Notes: generated from the sequence alone by a model not told the origin. 6,397 nt of DNA from an uncultured bacterium (GCA_948742005.1 CAPYQR010000035.1:4447-10843); one strand, 5' to 3'. Counted from the stretch's first letter, positions 1 to 5,860 are shown. Numbers and translations: made by a program.

Positions 1-1176
1 GGAATATACGCCTGCTTTCCATCCGCTGCGCCTTTCGGAGGAAGATATCGAATTATAGATTTTGTTTTAAATAACTTTGTTAATTCAGGTTTTCATAGAA
101 TTAAGGTTTTAACGCAATATAAATCTGATTCTTTAAATAAACATATTTCGCGAGGATGGAATTTATCATCTTCAATTGACCAATATGTTGATTTAGTTCC
201 TGCGCAGATGAGAACGGATGGAAATTGGTATCAGGGAACAGCAGATGCGATTTATCAAAACATTAATCAGATAACAGATGATGATTTTAGCTATGTTGCG
301 GTTTTTGGGGGCGACCATATTTATAAAATGGATATTTGCCAGATGTTGAATTACCATGTAGAAAAACAGGCTGATTTAACAATTTCCGCTATTCCGATTC
401 CGATTGAACTTGCGGGCGAATATGGAATTATTGAGGTTGATGATAATTGGCGCTTAACAGGGTTTATCGAAAAACCGAAAACTACCCCGAAACACTTACC
501 CAATGACCCTTCTAAATGTCTTGCTTCTATGGGAAATTATATTTTTAATTCGGGAAAATTAATCGAAGAATTAAAAAAAGATGCGCTTGATATTGATTCA
601 TCTCATGATTTTGGGAAAAATATCATTCCGAATATGTTAAACAATGGCTCAAGAGTTTTTGTTTATAATTTTGCAACAAATGAATTCCCCGGGATAACAG
701 AAACCGAGCGCGGTTATTGGAAAGACGTTGGAAACGTTGATAGTTATTGGCAGGCGAATATGGATTTACTTTCCTATTCTCCCGAGTTGAATTTATATTC
801 TTCCAAATGGCCTTTAAGGTCTTATAACTTCAACTTTCCTCCTGCAAAATTCATCTGGGACGAAGAAGAACGCGTTGGCGTTGCTAAAAATTCCCTTGTT
901 TCGCAAGGTTGTATAATCTCGGGCGGAGTAATTTCAGGATGTGTATTATCGCCGAATGTCAGAATAAACAGCTATTCAAATGTATGTGATTCAATTTTAA
1001 TGGAAAATGTTGTTGTAGGACGTCACAGCCAGATAAACAGAGCAATAATTGATAAAAATGTTGAAATCCCTCCTTACACAGAAATCGGTTTCAACAGGGA
1101 AGAAGATTTAAAACGCGGATTCTATGTATCTTCTGGCGGCGTTACAGTTGTTCCTAAGGGAGCGATTGTTGATTAA
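1..1176 (+). CDS. glgC: Glucose-1-phosphate adenylyltransferase (ADP-glucose pyrophosphorylase), 5'-truncated
   Basis: Makes ADP-glucose from ATP and glucose-1-phosphate, the committed step of bacterial glycogen synthesis, in the cytoplasm. The frame is open from base 1 and gives 391 residues; the family is usually about 420, so roughly the first 20-30 are missing. The ATG at 208 is internal: family sequence (APFGGRYRIIDFVLNN, LTQYKSDSLNKHI) is readable before it. Further family motifs follow in order: WYQGTADAIYQN, FGGDHIYKMD (metal/catalytic Asp codon at 313), EYGIIEVD, GFIEKP, SMGNYIFNSG, DFGKNIIP and YWKDVGNVDSYWQANMDLL. The C-terminal 120 or so residues are hexapeptide-like left-handed beta-helix repeats (GCIISGGVISGCVLSPNV and on). 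The first ten residues or so do not read as the expected GTRLxPLTxxRAKP loop, so sequence at the very edge is suspect. The stop overlaps that of the convergent minus-strand gene. The identification is secure. Confidence 0.95.
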   Translation, partial: GIYACFPSAAPFGGRYRIIDFVLNNFVNSGFHRIKVLTQYKSDSLNKHISRGWNLSSSIDQYVDLVPAQMRTDGNWYQGTADAIYQNINQITDDDFSYVAVFGGDHIYKMDICQMLNYHVEKQADLTISAIPIPIELAGEYGIIEVDDNWRLTGFIEKPKTTPKHLPNDPSKCLASMGNYIFNSGKLIEELKKDALDIDSSHDFGKNIIPNMLNNGSRVFVYNFATNEFPGITETERGYWKDVGNVDSYWQANMDLLSYSPELNLYSSKWPLRSYNFNFPPAKFIWDEEERVGVAKNSLVSQGCIISGGVISGCVLSPNVRINSYSNVCDSILMENVVVGRHSQINRAIIDKNVEIPPYTEIGFNREEDLKRGFYVSSGGVTVVPKGAIVD

Positions 1177-2210
1177 TCAATGCAGGGAGTGTTCATTAAT
1201 AAATCATACATTTCTAATATATTTCCCATTTCATCTTCGCCTTTTGAATTGATATTTACAAAAAGCCCTTCATTCTCTGCACTTCTTATATGCAAGGATG
1301 AATAAATCATATCTTTAATGATTTCAAATTGTTTTTCTGTGCTTAAATTGTCAAAATCTTTTAAAAATTCAATTCTTTTAAGATGTTTTTCTTTGGGAAT
1401 GTTTTCAAAAGCTTCTTGTCTTTGTAGATTGCTGAATTGATACAAAGGTGATTTTTTGATTTTTTCCATTAGTTTATCAGGCAGATTATTTTCAAGAATA
1501 CAGCCGCTTCTGACTAATTCAACAAACATTGAAGTTTTGTAGAATTTATCTCTTGTTTCTATGTCGTTTTTTAAATGTTTTACTAATCTTAGATTAAATT
1601 CCGCGCATTTTACAAAATCTTTGGAATCGTCTTTAATATTTGCACTAAAACGTGCTAAATCTTCTTTTGTAAAGTTTTCTTTTTTATATGCATAATCTGC
1701 AAGATTTAACCCGTCTTCAATAAAATCGAGCGATAAAACTTCAGGCAAAGACCCTGCAGGAGTGTTTAATATTCTTTGATTGACAATATCTTTAAACTGC
1801 CATCTTGTTGCTGCTGCAAGCCAGGGTTTGTCTTTATGCTTTGAAGTGTCAATAATCATAAATAATCCATCGCAATCGCGTCCCGGTAAAGCCATGGTTC
1901 TGCCCATTGAGCAATTTTTATCATAACCTATAAAACAAACATCAAAATCGTTTTGCTTTGCAAGTTTATGTATTGCGTTTGTAATTTCTGATTCCATGTT
2001 TTTTCTGACCGTTTTTAAATCAGGAAAACCCGTTTCTTCGCAAAATAATTCAATAAACTCTTTTCTGTTATGCTTTAATAAAAACTTGGTCATAGCTAAG
2101 TTTTCCAATACGTCTTTTGCAAAATCCTGCGCTTCTTTATTGTCTTTTATTTCTTCTTTTGCAAATTTGCCATCAATTAAAGTTATATATTTTTTTTTGA
2201 GGATTTTCAA
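1173..2210 (-). CDS. Uncharacterised protein with nucleotidyltransferase-like signature (C-terminal frame of a split gene)
   Basis: No family recognised with certainty. This frame encodes 345 residues from a TTG codon, but there is no Shine-Dalgarno sequence before that TTG. The frame is more likely the continuation of the upstream ORF (2173-2460) across an A9 run at 2190-2198, which would give one 428-residue protein. Residues 100-116 of this frame read C-S-M-G-R, four residues, P-G-R-D-C-D-G-L. The S, R, P and DxD sit at the same spacing as in the GSxxRGxxxPxSDIDL motif of minimal (MNT/KNTase-type) nucleotidyltransferases, and follow a predicted helix and a beta strand (FDVCFIGY), as in that fold. 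A possible third acidic residue lies in PEVLSLDFIED. The glycine of the GS pair is Cys here, so activity is not assured. The remainder is charged and helical, with no membrane segment or signal peptide. The last codons overlap the 3' end of glgC. It could be a nucleotidyltransferase, a degenerate homologue, or an unrelated fold. Confidence 0.6.
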   Translation of the reverse strand: MKILKKKYITLIDGKFAKEEIKDNKEAQDFAKDVLENLAMTKFLLKHNRKEFIELFCEETGFPDLKTVRKNMESEITNAIHKLAKQNDFDVCFIGYDKNCSMGRTMALPGRDCDGLFMIIDTSKHKDKPWLAAATRWQFKDIVNQRILNTPAGSLPEVLSLDFIEDGLNLADYAYKKENFTKEDLARFSANIKDDSKDFVKCAEFNLRLVKHLKNDIETRDKFYKTSMFVELVRSGCILENNLPDKLMEKIKKSPLYQFSNLQRQEAFENIPKEKHLKRIEFLKDFDNLSTEKQFEIIKDMIYSSLHIRSAENEGLFVNINSKGEDEMGNILEMYDLLMNTPCID

Positions 2211-2460
2211 ATCTGATTGTATCTAAAAAAACATAAGGGTTTTGTGTATATCTGTATTTTTCATTAGCGGATTCTGTTTCGATAAATCTTCCGTTTTCCT
2301 CGTAAAGAATTGTTTTATTTTCTTGGTTTATCGCGGATGATTTTTCAAAGGAATCTTCGTTAATTGAACCTTTGAATGTAATTTTTGCATTTTTTTGAAT
2401 ATTTTGATTTAATTTTAATGTAGAAAAGTTATTGATTAATTTTATCGAATTTAATTTCAT
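2173..2460 (-). CDS. N-terminal frame of the split uncharacterised gene, with ITFKG leader
   Basis: Encodes 95 residues of unknown function. I start it at the ATG at 2460, not the GTG at 2484, because AAAGGA (2467-2472) lies 6 bases upstream of this ATG. The N-terminus (about 31 residues) is polar, Asn/Lys-rich and ends in ITFKG (residues 27-31). It has no hydrophobic core, so it is not a Sec signal peptide. After it comes a polar stretch (residues 32-85) of no recognised fold. The frame runs through an A9 tract, then IYNFN and a stop, overlapping the downstream frame by 38 bases. Removing one A gives NPQKKYITLIDGKF and continues into the 345-residue frame. The 95-residue product is therefore probably the head of a 428-residue protein, broken by a homopolymer error, a real mutation, or bypassed by slippage. 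A separate short protein with a coupled downstream gene is possible but less likely. Confidence 0.55.
   Translation of the reverse strand: MKLNSIKLINNFSTLKLNQNIQKNAKITFKGSINEDSFEKSSAINQENKTILYEENGRFIETESANEKYRYTQNPYVFLDTIRFENPQKKIYNFN
2190..2198 (-). other. A9 homopolymer at the frame junction
   Basis: Nine consecutive A on the coding (minus) strand, seen as nine T on the plus strand, lie inside the overlap of the two frames of the split gene. With eight A the frames join (PQKKYITLIDG). With ten A the frame hits a stop after three more codons. The tract is thus the natural place for a sequencing error, a phase-variable indel, or RNA polymerase slippage. Confidence 0.7.
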
Positions 2461-2466
2461 TATTTT

Positions 2467-2472
2467 TCCTTT
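2467..2472 (-). promoter_or_regulatory. Ribosome binding site deciding the ATG at 2460
   Basis: AAAGGA on the minus strand, 6 bases before the ATG at 2460. It favours this start over the in-frame GTG at 2484, which would place the site inside the coding region. Confidence 0.6.
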
Positions 2473-2540
2473 TGAAAATATCACCTGATATTTTTATAAA
2501 ACCTGTGAGTATGAAAAATTGATAAAAAAGTTAACAATAT

Positions 2541-2570
2541 TTAATAATGTAGAATATTTTATAGTATAAT
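2541..2570 (+). promoter_or_regulatory. Promoter of der-plsY, predicted leaderless
   Basis: A perfect TATAAT (2565-2570) lies 18 bases downstream of TTAATA (2541-2546, 4 of 6 matches to TTGACA). The ATG of der begins only 6 bases after the -10 box, so a transcript starting at the usual distance would begin at or within a base or two of the start codon. No Shine-Dalgarno sequence is visible between the box and the ATG. The -35 match is modest; the -10 match is exact. Confidence 0.6.
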
Positions 2571-2576
2571 TTTTCT

Positions 2577-3905
2577 ATGAAAGAAAAAGTAATAGCTGTT
2601 GTTGGTCGTCCTAATGTCGGAAAATCGACTCTTGTCAATAGAATAGCGGGTAAAAGATTATCTATCGTTGATGATATGCCTAATATCACGCGTGATAGGA
2701 TTTATATTGATGCTTGCTGGCAGGGAAAGGATTTTATCCTGATTGATACAGGCGGAATTGTCGAGGGCAACGATGATGAATTTGTTAAAAATATCAATGC
2801 ACAGGTTGATTTGGCGCTTGATGAAGCGGATTTAATTTTATTTATCGTTGATGCTAAGTCAGGCTTAAACCCTTATGATTACGACATTGCAAACAAGCTT
2901 CGCCAGATTGATAAAAAAGTTCTGCTTGTTGTAAATAAAGTTGATTCAAGCGCACAAAGGGATTTAGCAAGTGAATTCTGGGCTTTGGGTTTTGATAATA
3001 TGCATCTTTTATCAGCTTTACATGGTGATGGCGGAGTTGGTGATTTATTGGATTTAATTACCGATGATATTGAGCCTATAGCACAGGAGGATTTTGCAGA
3101 AGATGAGAATACTCCTTTGAAAATCGCAATTGTCGGCAAGCCGAATGCGGGAAAAAGTTCAATTTTAAATAATCTTTTAAAAAAACAAAGAGCGATTGTT
3201 TCCTCTGTTTCGGGAACAACAAGGGATTCGATTGATGAAGAGGTTGTTTTTGAAGATAAAATTTACAGACTCATTGACACCGCAGGAATTCGCAAGAAAT
3301 CAAAAGTTGATTACGGCGTTGAGATGTTTGCGGTTGATAGGGCAATCAGGGCAATAAGAGAGTGCGATGTTGCGCTTTTGGTTGTGGATTCTGCCGAGGG
3401 GTTATCTGATCAGGATAAAAAAATCGCATCAATTGCCGAAAGCGCAGGGTGTGGTTTGATTCTCGCGTTTAATAAATGGGATTTGGTTAAAAATGTTCAA
3501 ACGCACAAATTTGAAGAGCAAATTGAAAAAGAAGCGCCTTTTTTAAATTATGCGCAAAAAATTTTTATAAGCGCAAAAACAGGTCAAAGATTGGATTCGA
3601 TTTTTAAAATTGCGGATATGGTGCAAAAAGAACGCGAAAAAAGGGTTTCTACAGGATTATTGAACAAAGTTATAAACGAAGCTTATAACCTGAATCCTCC
3701 GACATCAATCAAAGGGAAAGCTTTAAGGATTTATTATTCAACCCAGGCTAAAAACAATCCTCCCACTTTTGTTATTTTTATTAATAATAAAGATTTGATT
3801 CAAGACCATTATAAAAGATATTTATCTAAAAAATTAAGAGAAAATTTCGGTTTTAAAGGAACGCCTATTGTTGTTTCTTATCGTCCTAAGGGGGATAAAA
3901 ACTAA
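2577..3905 (+). CDS. der: Ribosome-assembly GTPase Der (EngA), double GTPase domain
   Basis: Essential GTPase that binds the large ribosomal subunit late in its assembly. The 442 residues match the family's usual 430-500. First G domain: GRPNVGKST (residues 10-18), NITRD switch region (36-40), DTGG (57-60), NKVD (120-123). After an acidic linker (about 163-180), the second G domain: GKPNAGKSS (187-195), SGTTRD (212-217), DTAGIRKK (234-241), NKWD (299-302). The C-terminal KH-like domain runs from about 350 to the end and includes the typical KGKALRIYY and NNPPTFVIFIN stretches. All nucleotide-binding motifs are intact. The ATG start is fixed by the position of the first P-loop, yet it has no ribosome binding site and sits 6 bases from a TATAAT box, suggesting leaderless translation. 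plsY follows after 28 bases on the same strand, probably in one transcript. Confidence 0.97.
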   Translation: MKEKVIAVVGRPNVGKSTLVNRIAGKRLSIVDDMPNITRDRIYIDACWQGKDFILIDTGGIVEGNDDEFVKNINAQVDLALDEADLILFIVDAKSGLNPYDYDIANKLRQIDKKVLLVVNKVDSSAQRDLASEFWALGFDNMHLLSALHGDGGVGDLLDLITDDIEPIAQEDFAEDENTPLKIAIVGKPNAGKSSILNNLLKKQRAIVSSVSGTTRDSIDEEVVFEDKIYRLIDTAGIRKKSKVDYGVEMFAVDRAIRAIRECDVALLVVDSAEGLSDQDKKIASIAESAGCGLILAFNKWDLVKNVQTHKFEEQIEKEAPFLNYAQKIFISAKTGQRLDSIFKIADMVQKEREKRVSTGLLNKVINEAYNLNPPTSIKGKALRIYYSTQAKNNPPTFVIFINNKDLIQDHYKRYLSKKLRENFGFKGTPIVVSYRPKGDKN

Positions 3906-3918
3906 GGAATTTAAAAAA

Positions 3919-3924
3919 GGGGAG
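3919..3924 (+). promoter_or_regulatory. Ribosome binding site of plsY
   Basis: GGGGAG, 9 bases before the ATG at 3934. It decides that start over the in-frame ATG at 3868, which lies inside der and would add 22 polar residues not found at the N-terminus of PlsY proteins. Confidence 0.7.
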
Positions 3925-3933
3925 CAGTTTAAA

Positions 3934-4533
3934 ATGTTATTTGCAGTGAAAATATTGTTATTTGCGGTTTTTGCTTATTTAATCGGTTCAATTCCAACGG
4001 GATATTTAATAGTCAAAGCAAAAACAGGAGAAGATATCAGAAAAATCGGCTCGGGTTCAACAGGAGCTACTAATGTTAAGAGGGTTTTAGGGAAAAAATG
4101 GTTTTTTATCGTAATGCTTTTGGATGCTTTAAAAGGGGCAATTCCTGTTGTTGTCGCGAAAATTTTTGCTCCTGATATTTACGGGGTTTATGCTGTTATT
4201 TGCGCTGTTTTTGTAATTATCGGACATTCAAAGCCTGTTTTTTTGCAATTTAAAGGTGGAAAATCCGTTGCATCAGGTGTTGGAACGATTTTGGCGCTGA
4301 ATCCTCTGGTGGGCTTAACAATTGCTCTTGTATGGGGAATTATAACTTATATTTCAAAATATGTTTCCCTTGGCTCTATTGTTGCGCTTGTTTTGTCTCC
4401 GATTTTGATGTATTTATTCAAAAACCCAATCGGTTATGTTGTTTATTGTTTGATTGCTGCGATTTATATCGTTTATTTACACAGGGAAAATATTAAACGA
4501 TTAATTTCAGGGAATGAAAATAAAGTCAGATAA
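3934..4533 (+). CDS. plsY: Acyl-phosphate:glycerol-3-phosphate acyltransferase PlsY
   Basis: Integral membrane enzyme that transfers the acyl group from acyl phosphate (made by PlsX) to glycerol-3-phosphate, giving lysophosphatidic acid, the first step of phospholipid synthesis. Its 199 residues match the family size of about 200. Conserved cytoplasmic motifs are present: GSIPTGYL (18-25), IGSGSTGATNVKR (38-50), LDALKGA (63-69), GHSKPVFLQFKGGKSVASG (97-115), SLGSI (145-149) and the terminal HRENIKRLISGNE (183-195). Between them lie several hydrophobic membrane segments, as expected. The variants GSGS for GSGN and GGKSVA for GGKGVA are ones I associate with cyanobacterial PlsY and support that lineage. 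The gene follows der by 28 bases with its own ribosome binding site, and its end is 13 bases from the convergent gene. gpsA, a common partner in other bacteria, is not beside it. Confidence 0.95.
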   Translation: MLFAVKILLFAVFAYLIGSIPTGYLIVKAKTGEDIRKIGSGSTGATNVKRVLGKKWFFIVMLLDALKGAIPVVVAKIFAPDIYGVYAVICAVFVIIGHSKPVFLQFKGGKSVASGVGTILALNPLVGLTIALVWGIITYISKYVSLGSIVALVLSPILMYLFKNPIGYVVYCLIAAIYIVYLHRENIKRLISGNENKVR

Positions 4534-4546
4534 AATTTAACTTAAC

Positions 4547-5248
4547 TTATTGACAGGGAACTTTTAAGTTATCTTTTACTTCAAGAATCAATTTATCGCC
4601 TTGTTTTGCCTTGTAATGAAGCCCGGGGGAAACTATCCCTGAAACAAGTCCGACTCCGCCGCCGATTGAACCGCCGATGATAAGCCCTGTGATTGTTTGT
4701 CCTGCCGCAGTACCGAAAGCTGCGCCTAAGCCTGAACCTATGCCGCCGATTGTCAGGGTATAGGCTGCGATTTTGCCTGCTGTTGCTTTTGCACCTTTTT
4801 GAAGATGTTTTTTCTTTCCTGCCATTTCAAGTGAAACAGGGATTGAGGTTGCATCAGGTAAAACGATATTGGTAAATTCTAAATAAACTTCTGCGTTTCT
4901 TGAAAACCACTTCGGCTGTTCAATTAGACAAATTCTTGCAATTAAAGAAGAATTGCATGGGATTATTAATGTTCCTTCTTGTGTTCTTAAGTCATTTTCA
5001 AATGTAAATTGAACATAATCACCGTCTTTATAATATTTTGAGTTAAAATTTTGCGCAAAATTAACAACAATGTAATTGTCTTTTTGGATAACATTGCCTG
5101 ATTGTGTAATTTTGACAAGATTGATTTTGGAATGCTTATCAACTTGTAAATGCTCAACATCTCCGTCATATCCGATTGCGCTTGCGCTTATTTGGCAAAA
5201 AGAATATGCTAAAAGCAGTGTTGCTGCGCTTATTTTTCTAACAGTCAT
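4547..5248 (-). CDS. Secreted/envelope protein with glycine-zipper segment and possible VirB10/TrbI-like beta domain
   Basis: Function not known. The 233 residues begin with a clear Sec signal peptide: basic MTVRK, hydrophobic core ATLLLAY, cleavage likely after SASA (residue 24). There is no good lipobox around Cys18. Residues 40-142 look beta-rich. Pieces such as EGTLIIPCNSSLIARI (91-106) and FTNIVLPDATSIPVSL (125-140) recall the IPxGS and PxG-type stretches of VirB10/TrbI C-terminal domains. A basic patch (144-159) leads into a 50-residue Gly/Ala-rich hydrophobic region (about 160-209) with repeated GxxxG spacing, which could form a membrane hairpin. The end, KQGDKLILEVKDNLKVP, resembles the closing strand of VirB10-type domains. 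This resemblance is by eye and tentative; no other type IV secretion gene is in the window. AAGGA lies 11 bases before the ATG, a long spacing. The gene converges on plsY. Confidence 0.8.
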   Translation of the reverse strand: MTVRKISAATLLLAYSFCQISASAIGYDGDVEHLQVDKHSKINLVKITQSGNVIQKDNYIVVNFAQNFNSKYYKDGDYVQFTFENDLRTQEGTLIIPCNSSLIARICLIEQPKWFSRNAEVYLEFTNIVLPDATSIPVSLEMAGKKKHLQKGAKATAGKIAAYTLTIGGIGSGLGAAFGTAAGQTITGLIIGGSIGGGVGLVSGIVSPGLHYKAKQGDKLILEVKDNLKVPCQ

Positions 5249-5273
5249 TTTTATTTCATTCCTTATTTTGTTA

Positions 5274-5279
5274 ATTATA
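5274..5279 (-). promoter_or_regulatory. Possible -10 box for the envelope-protein gene
   Basis: TATAAT on the minus strand, 25 bases before the ATG at 5248. No good -35 lies at the right distance. A second candidate further up is TTGACT (5330-5335) with a poor -10 (ATACAA, 5307-5312) after 17 bases. In this AT-rich stretch either could be chance. Confidence 0.3.
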
Positions 5280-5345
5280 TATCGTTATATTGTCATTTTA
5301 CGCTTTTTGTATGAATTAGTAAATAGTTTAGTCAAGTTTGTTAAG

Positions 5346-5373
5346 TTTTAATAATTCTTTAGTATTATTTAAA
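5346..5373. other. AT-only inverted repeat in the 5249-5389 intergenic region
   Basis: Two 10-base arms (5346-5355 and 5364-5373) pair at 9 of 10 positions around an 8-base loop. It lies 3' of the STAS-like gene on the minus strand. The stem has no G:C pair and no following U tract, so it is at best a weak terminator or a chance AT palindrome. Confidence 0.25.
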
Positions 5374-5389
5374 CTCTACAAGTCTTATC

Positions 5390-5722
5390 TCAGGCTACTT
5401 GAAACCGTCTTTTGATAAATTCTCTTTTTTCAAATCTAAAATCATTTTCACTTAGATATGTTTTTAAAAATCCGTTTTTCATTATTAAAAATAAATAAAT
5501 CAAAACTTCGTTTTTAAGATTAAAAAGCTTAAATTTATCTTTTAGTAAAAATTCAATAAATTTATTTGATTTTATTGTTTTGACGTTTTTCATATCAAGT
5601 CCGATTTTTGAATCGGGTTTGATATGTTTTTCTATTTCTGTCATGAAATTTTGGTCGATGATTTCACAATTAATCAGAAAAATTGTCTTGTTTTTTTGTT
5701 TTTTTATTTTAAAAAATTTCAT
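5390..5722 (-). CDS. Small STAS-like protein (possible anti-sigma-antagonist type), degenerate phospho-site
   Basis: A 110-residue soluble protein with no signal peptide. By eye it follows the STAS pattern: strand KTIFLINCEII (12-22), helix around 25-34, strand IGLDMKNVKTI (40-50), then the K-S-N tripeptide (51-53) where SpoIIAA-type proteins have D-S-S, a helix KFIEFLLKD (54-62), strand EVLIYLFL, and a final GFLKTYL helix with NDFRF. In STAS anti-sigma-factor antagonists the Ser after Asp is phosphorylated by a partner kinase. Here Ser52 occupies that place while the Asp is Lys. Function is therefore open; it may bind a partner without the usual switch. AAGGA lies 4 bases before the ATG, and a good promoter (5743-5771) is upstream. 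It is divergent from a sensor-kinase-like gene, which makes a signalling role plausible. It is very Lys/Phe-rich and AT-rich. Confidence 0.65.
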   Translation of the reverse strand: MKFFKIKKQKNKTIFLINCEIIDQNFMTEIEKHIKPDSKIGLDMKNVKTIKSNKFIEFLLKDKFKLFNLKNEVLIYLFLIMKNGFLKTYLSENDFRFEKREFIKRRFQVA

Positions 5723-5742
5723 AGTATCCTTATTGTATTAGT

Positions 5743-5771
5743 ATTTTAGCTAATTTCAATTTAATTGTTAA
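5743..5771 (-). promoter_or_regulatory. Promoter of the STAS-like gene
   Basis: On the minus strand, TTAACA (5766-5771, 5 of 6 matches to TTGACA), a 17-base spacer, then TAAAAT (5743-5748, 5 of 6 matches to TATAAT). It ends 20 bases before the ATG at 5722, leaving a leader long enough for the AAGGA site. Confidence 0.6.
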
Positions 5772-5819
5772 TAATTACAAAGAATAAGCTTTTTCAAACT
5801 TTCGTTTAAGAAAAAAATA

Positions 5820-5828
5820 TGCTAGAAT
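5820..5828 (+). promoter_or_regulatory. Extended -10 promoter of the sensor-kinase gene
   Basis: TGCTAGAAT: a TG dinucleotide one base before TAGAAT (5 of 6 matches to TATAAT), the extended -10 form that can work without a good -35. No convincing -35 is visible at 5800-5805. A transcript would start near 5835, leaving about 26 bases of leader containing AAAGGTG. Confidence 0.5.
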
Positions 5829-5845
5829 TATCATGTTTATAGCAT

Positions 5846-5852
5846 AAAGGTG
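5846..5852 (+). promoter_or_regulatory. Ribosome binding site deciding the TTG start at 5861
   Basis: AAAGGTG, 8 bases before TTG at 5861. The frame is closed upstream by TAG at 5840-5842, and no ATG or GTG lies in frame between that stop and the TTG, so the site supports a TTG start. Confidence 0.65.
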
Positions 5853-5860
5853 AAATCGAA

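Noticed and set aside
208..210. ATG at 208 as the start of glgC
   Set aside because: Conserved GlgC sequence continues in frame upstream to the window edge, so this Met is internal.
1996..2226. Plus-strand open frame of 76 codons
   Set aside because: It lies antisense to the split gene, has no family features, and its Ser/Phe-rich composition is what the opposite strand of AT-rich coding sequence gives.
2461..2576. Clear promoter for the split minus-strand gene in the divergent region before der
   Set aside because: Only partial -10-like matches (TATAAA, CATACT) with poor -35 boxes could be found, so none is called.
2879..3139. Minus-strand open frame of 86 codons inside der
   Set aside because: It is entirely antisense to an intact der with all its motifs; no ribosome binding site or recognisable domain.
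3868..3933. Longer plsY start overlapping the end of der
   Set aside because: It would add 22 polar residues ahead of the first membrane segment, while the ATG at 3934 has a GGGGAG site at good spacing and fits the family N-terminus.
4534..4546. Bidirectional terminator between plsY and the convergent envelope gene
   Set aside because: Only 13 bases separate the stops and no G:C-containing stem with a U tract is visible there; only a short TTAAC-type direct repeat is seen.
5195..5197. Lipoprotein signal at Cys18 of the envelope protein
   Set aside because: The preceding residues are AYSF, which do not fit the lipobox; a SPase I site after SASA fits better.
5076..5351. Plus-strand frame of 91 codons with a hydrophobic C-terminus, and smaller frames at 4693-4875 (+) and 4987-5169 (-)
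   Set aside because: All overlap the signal-peptide-bearing envelope gene. The hydrophobic part of the first comes from reading the T-rich intergenic region, not from a designed membrane segment.
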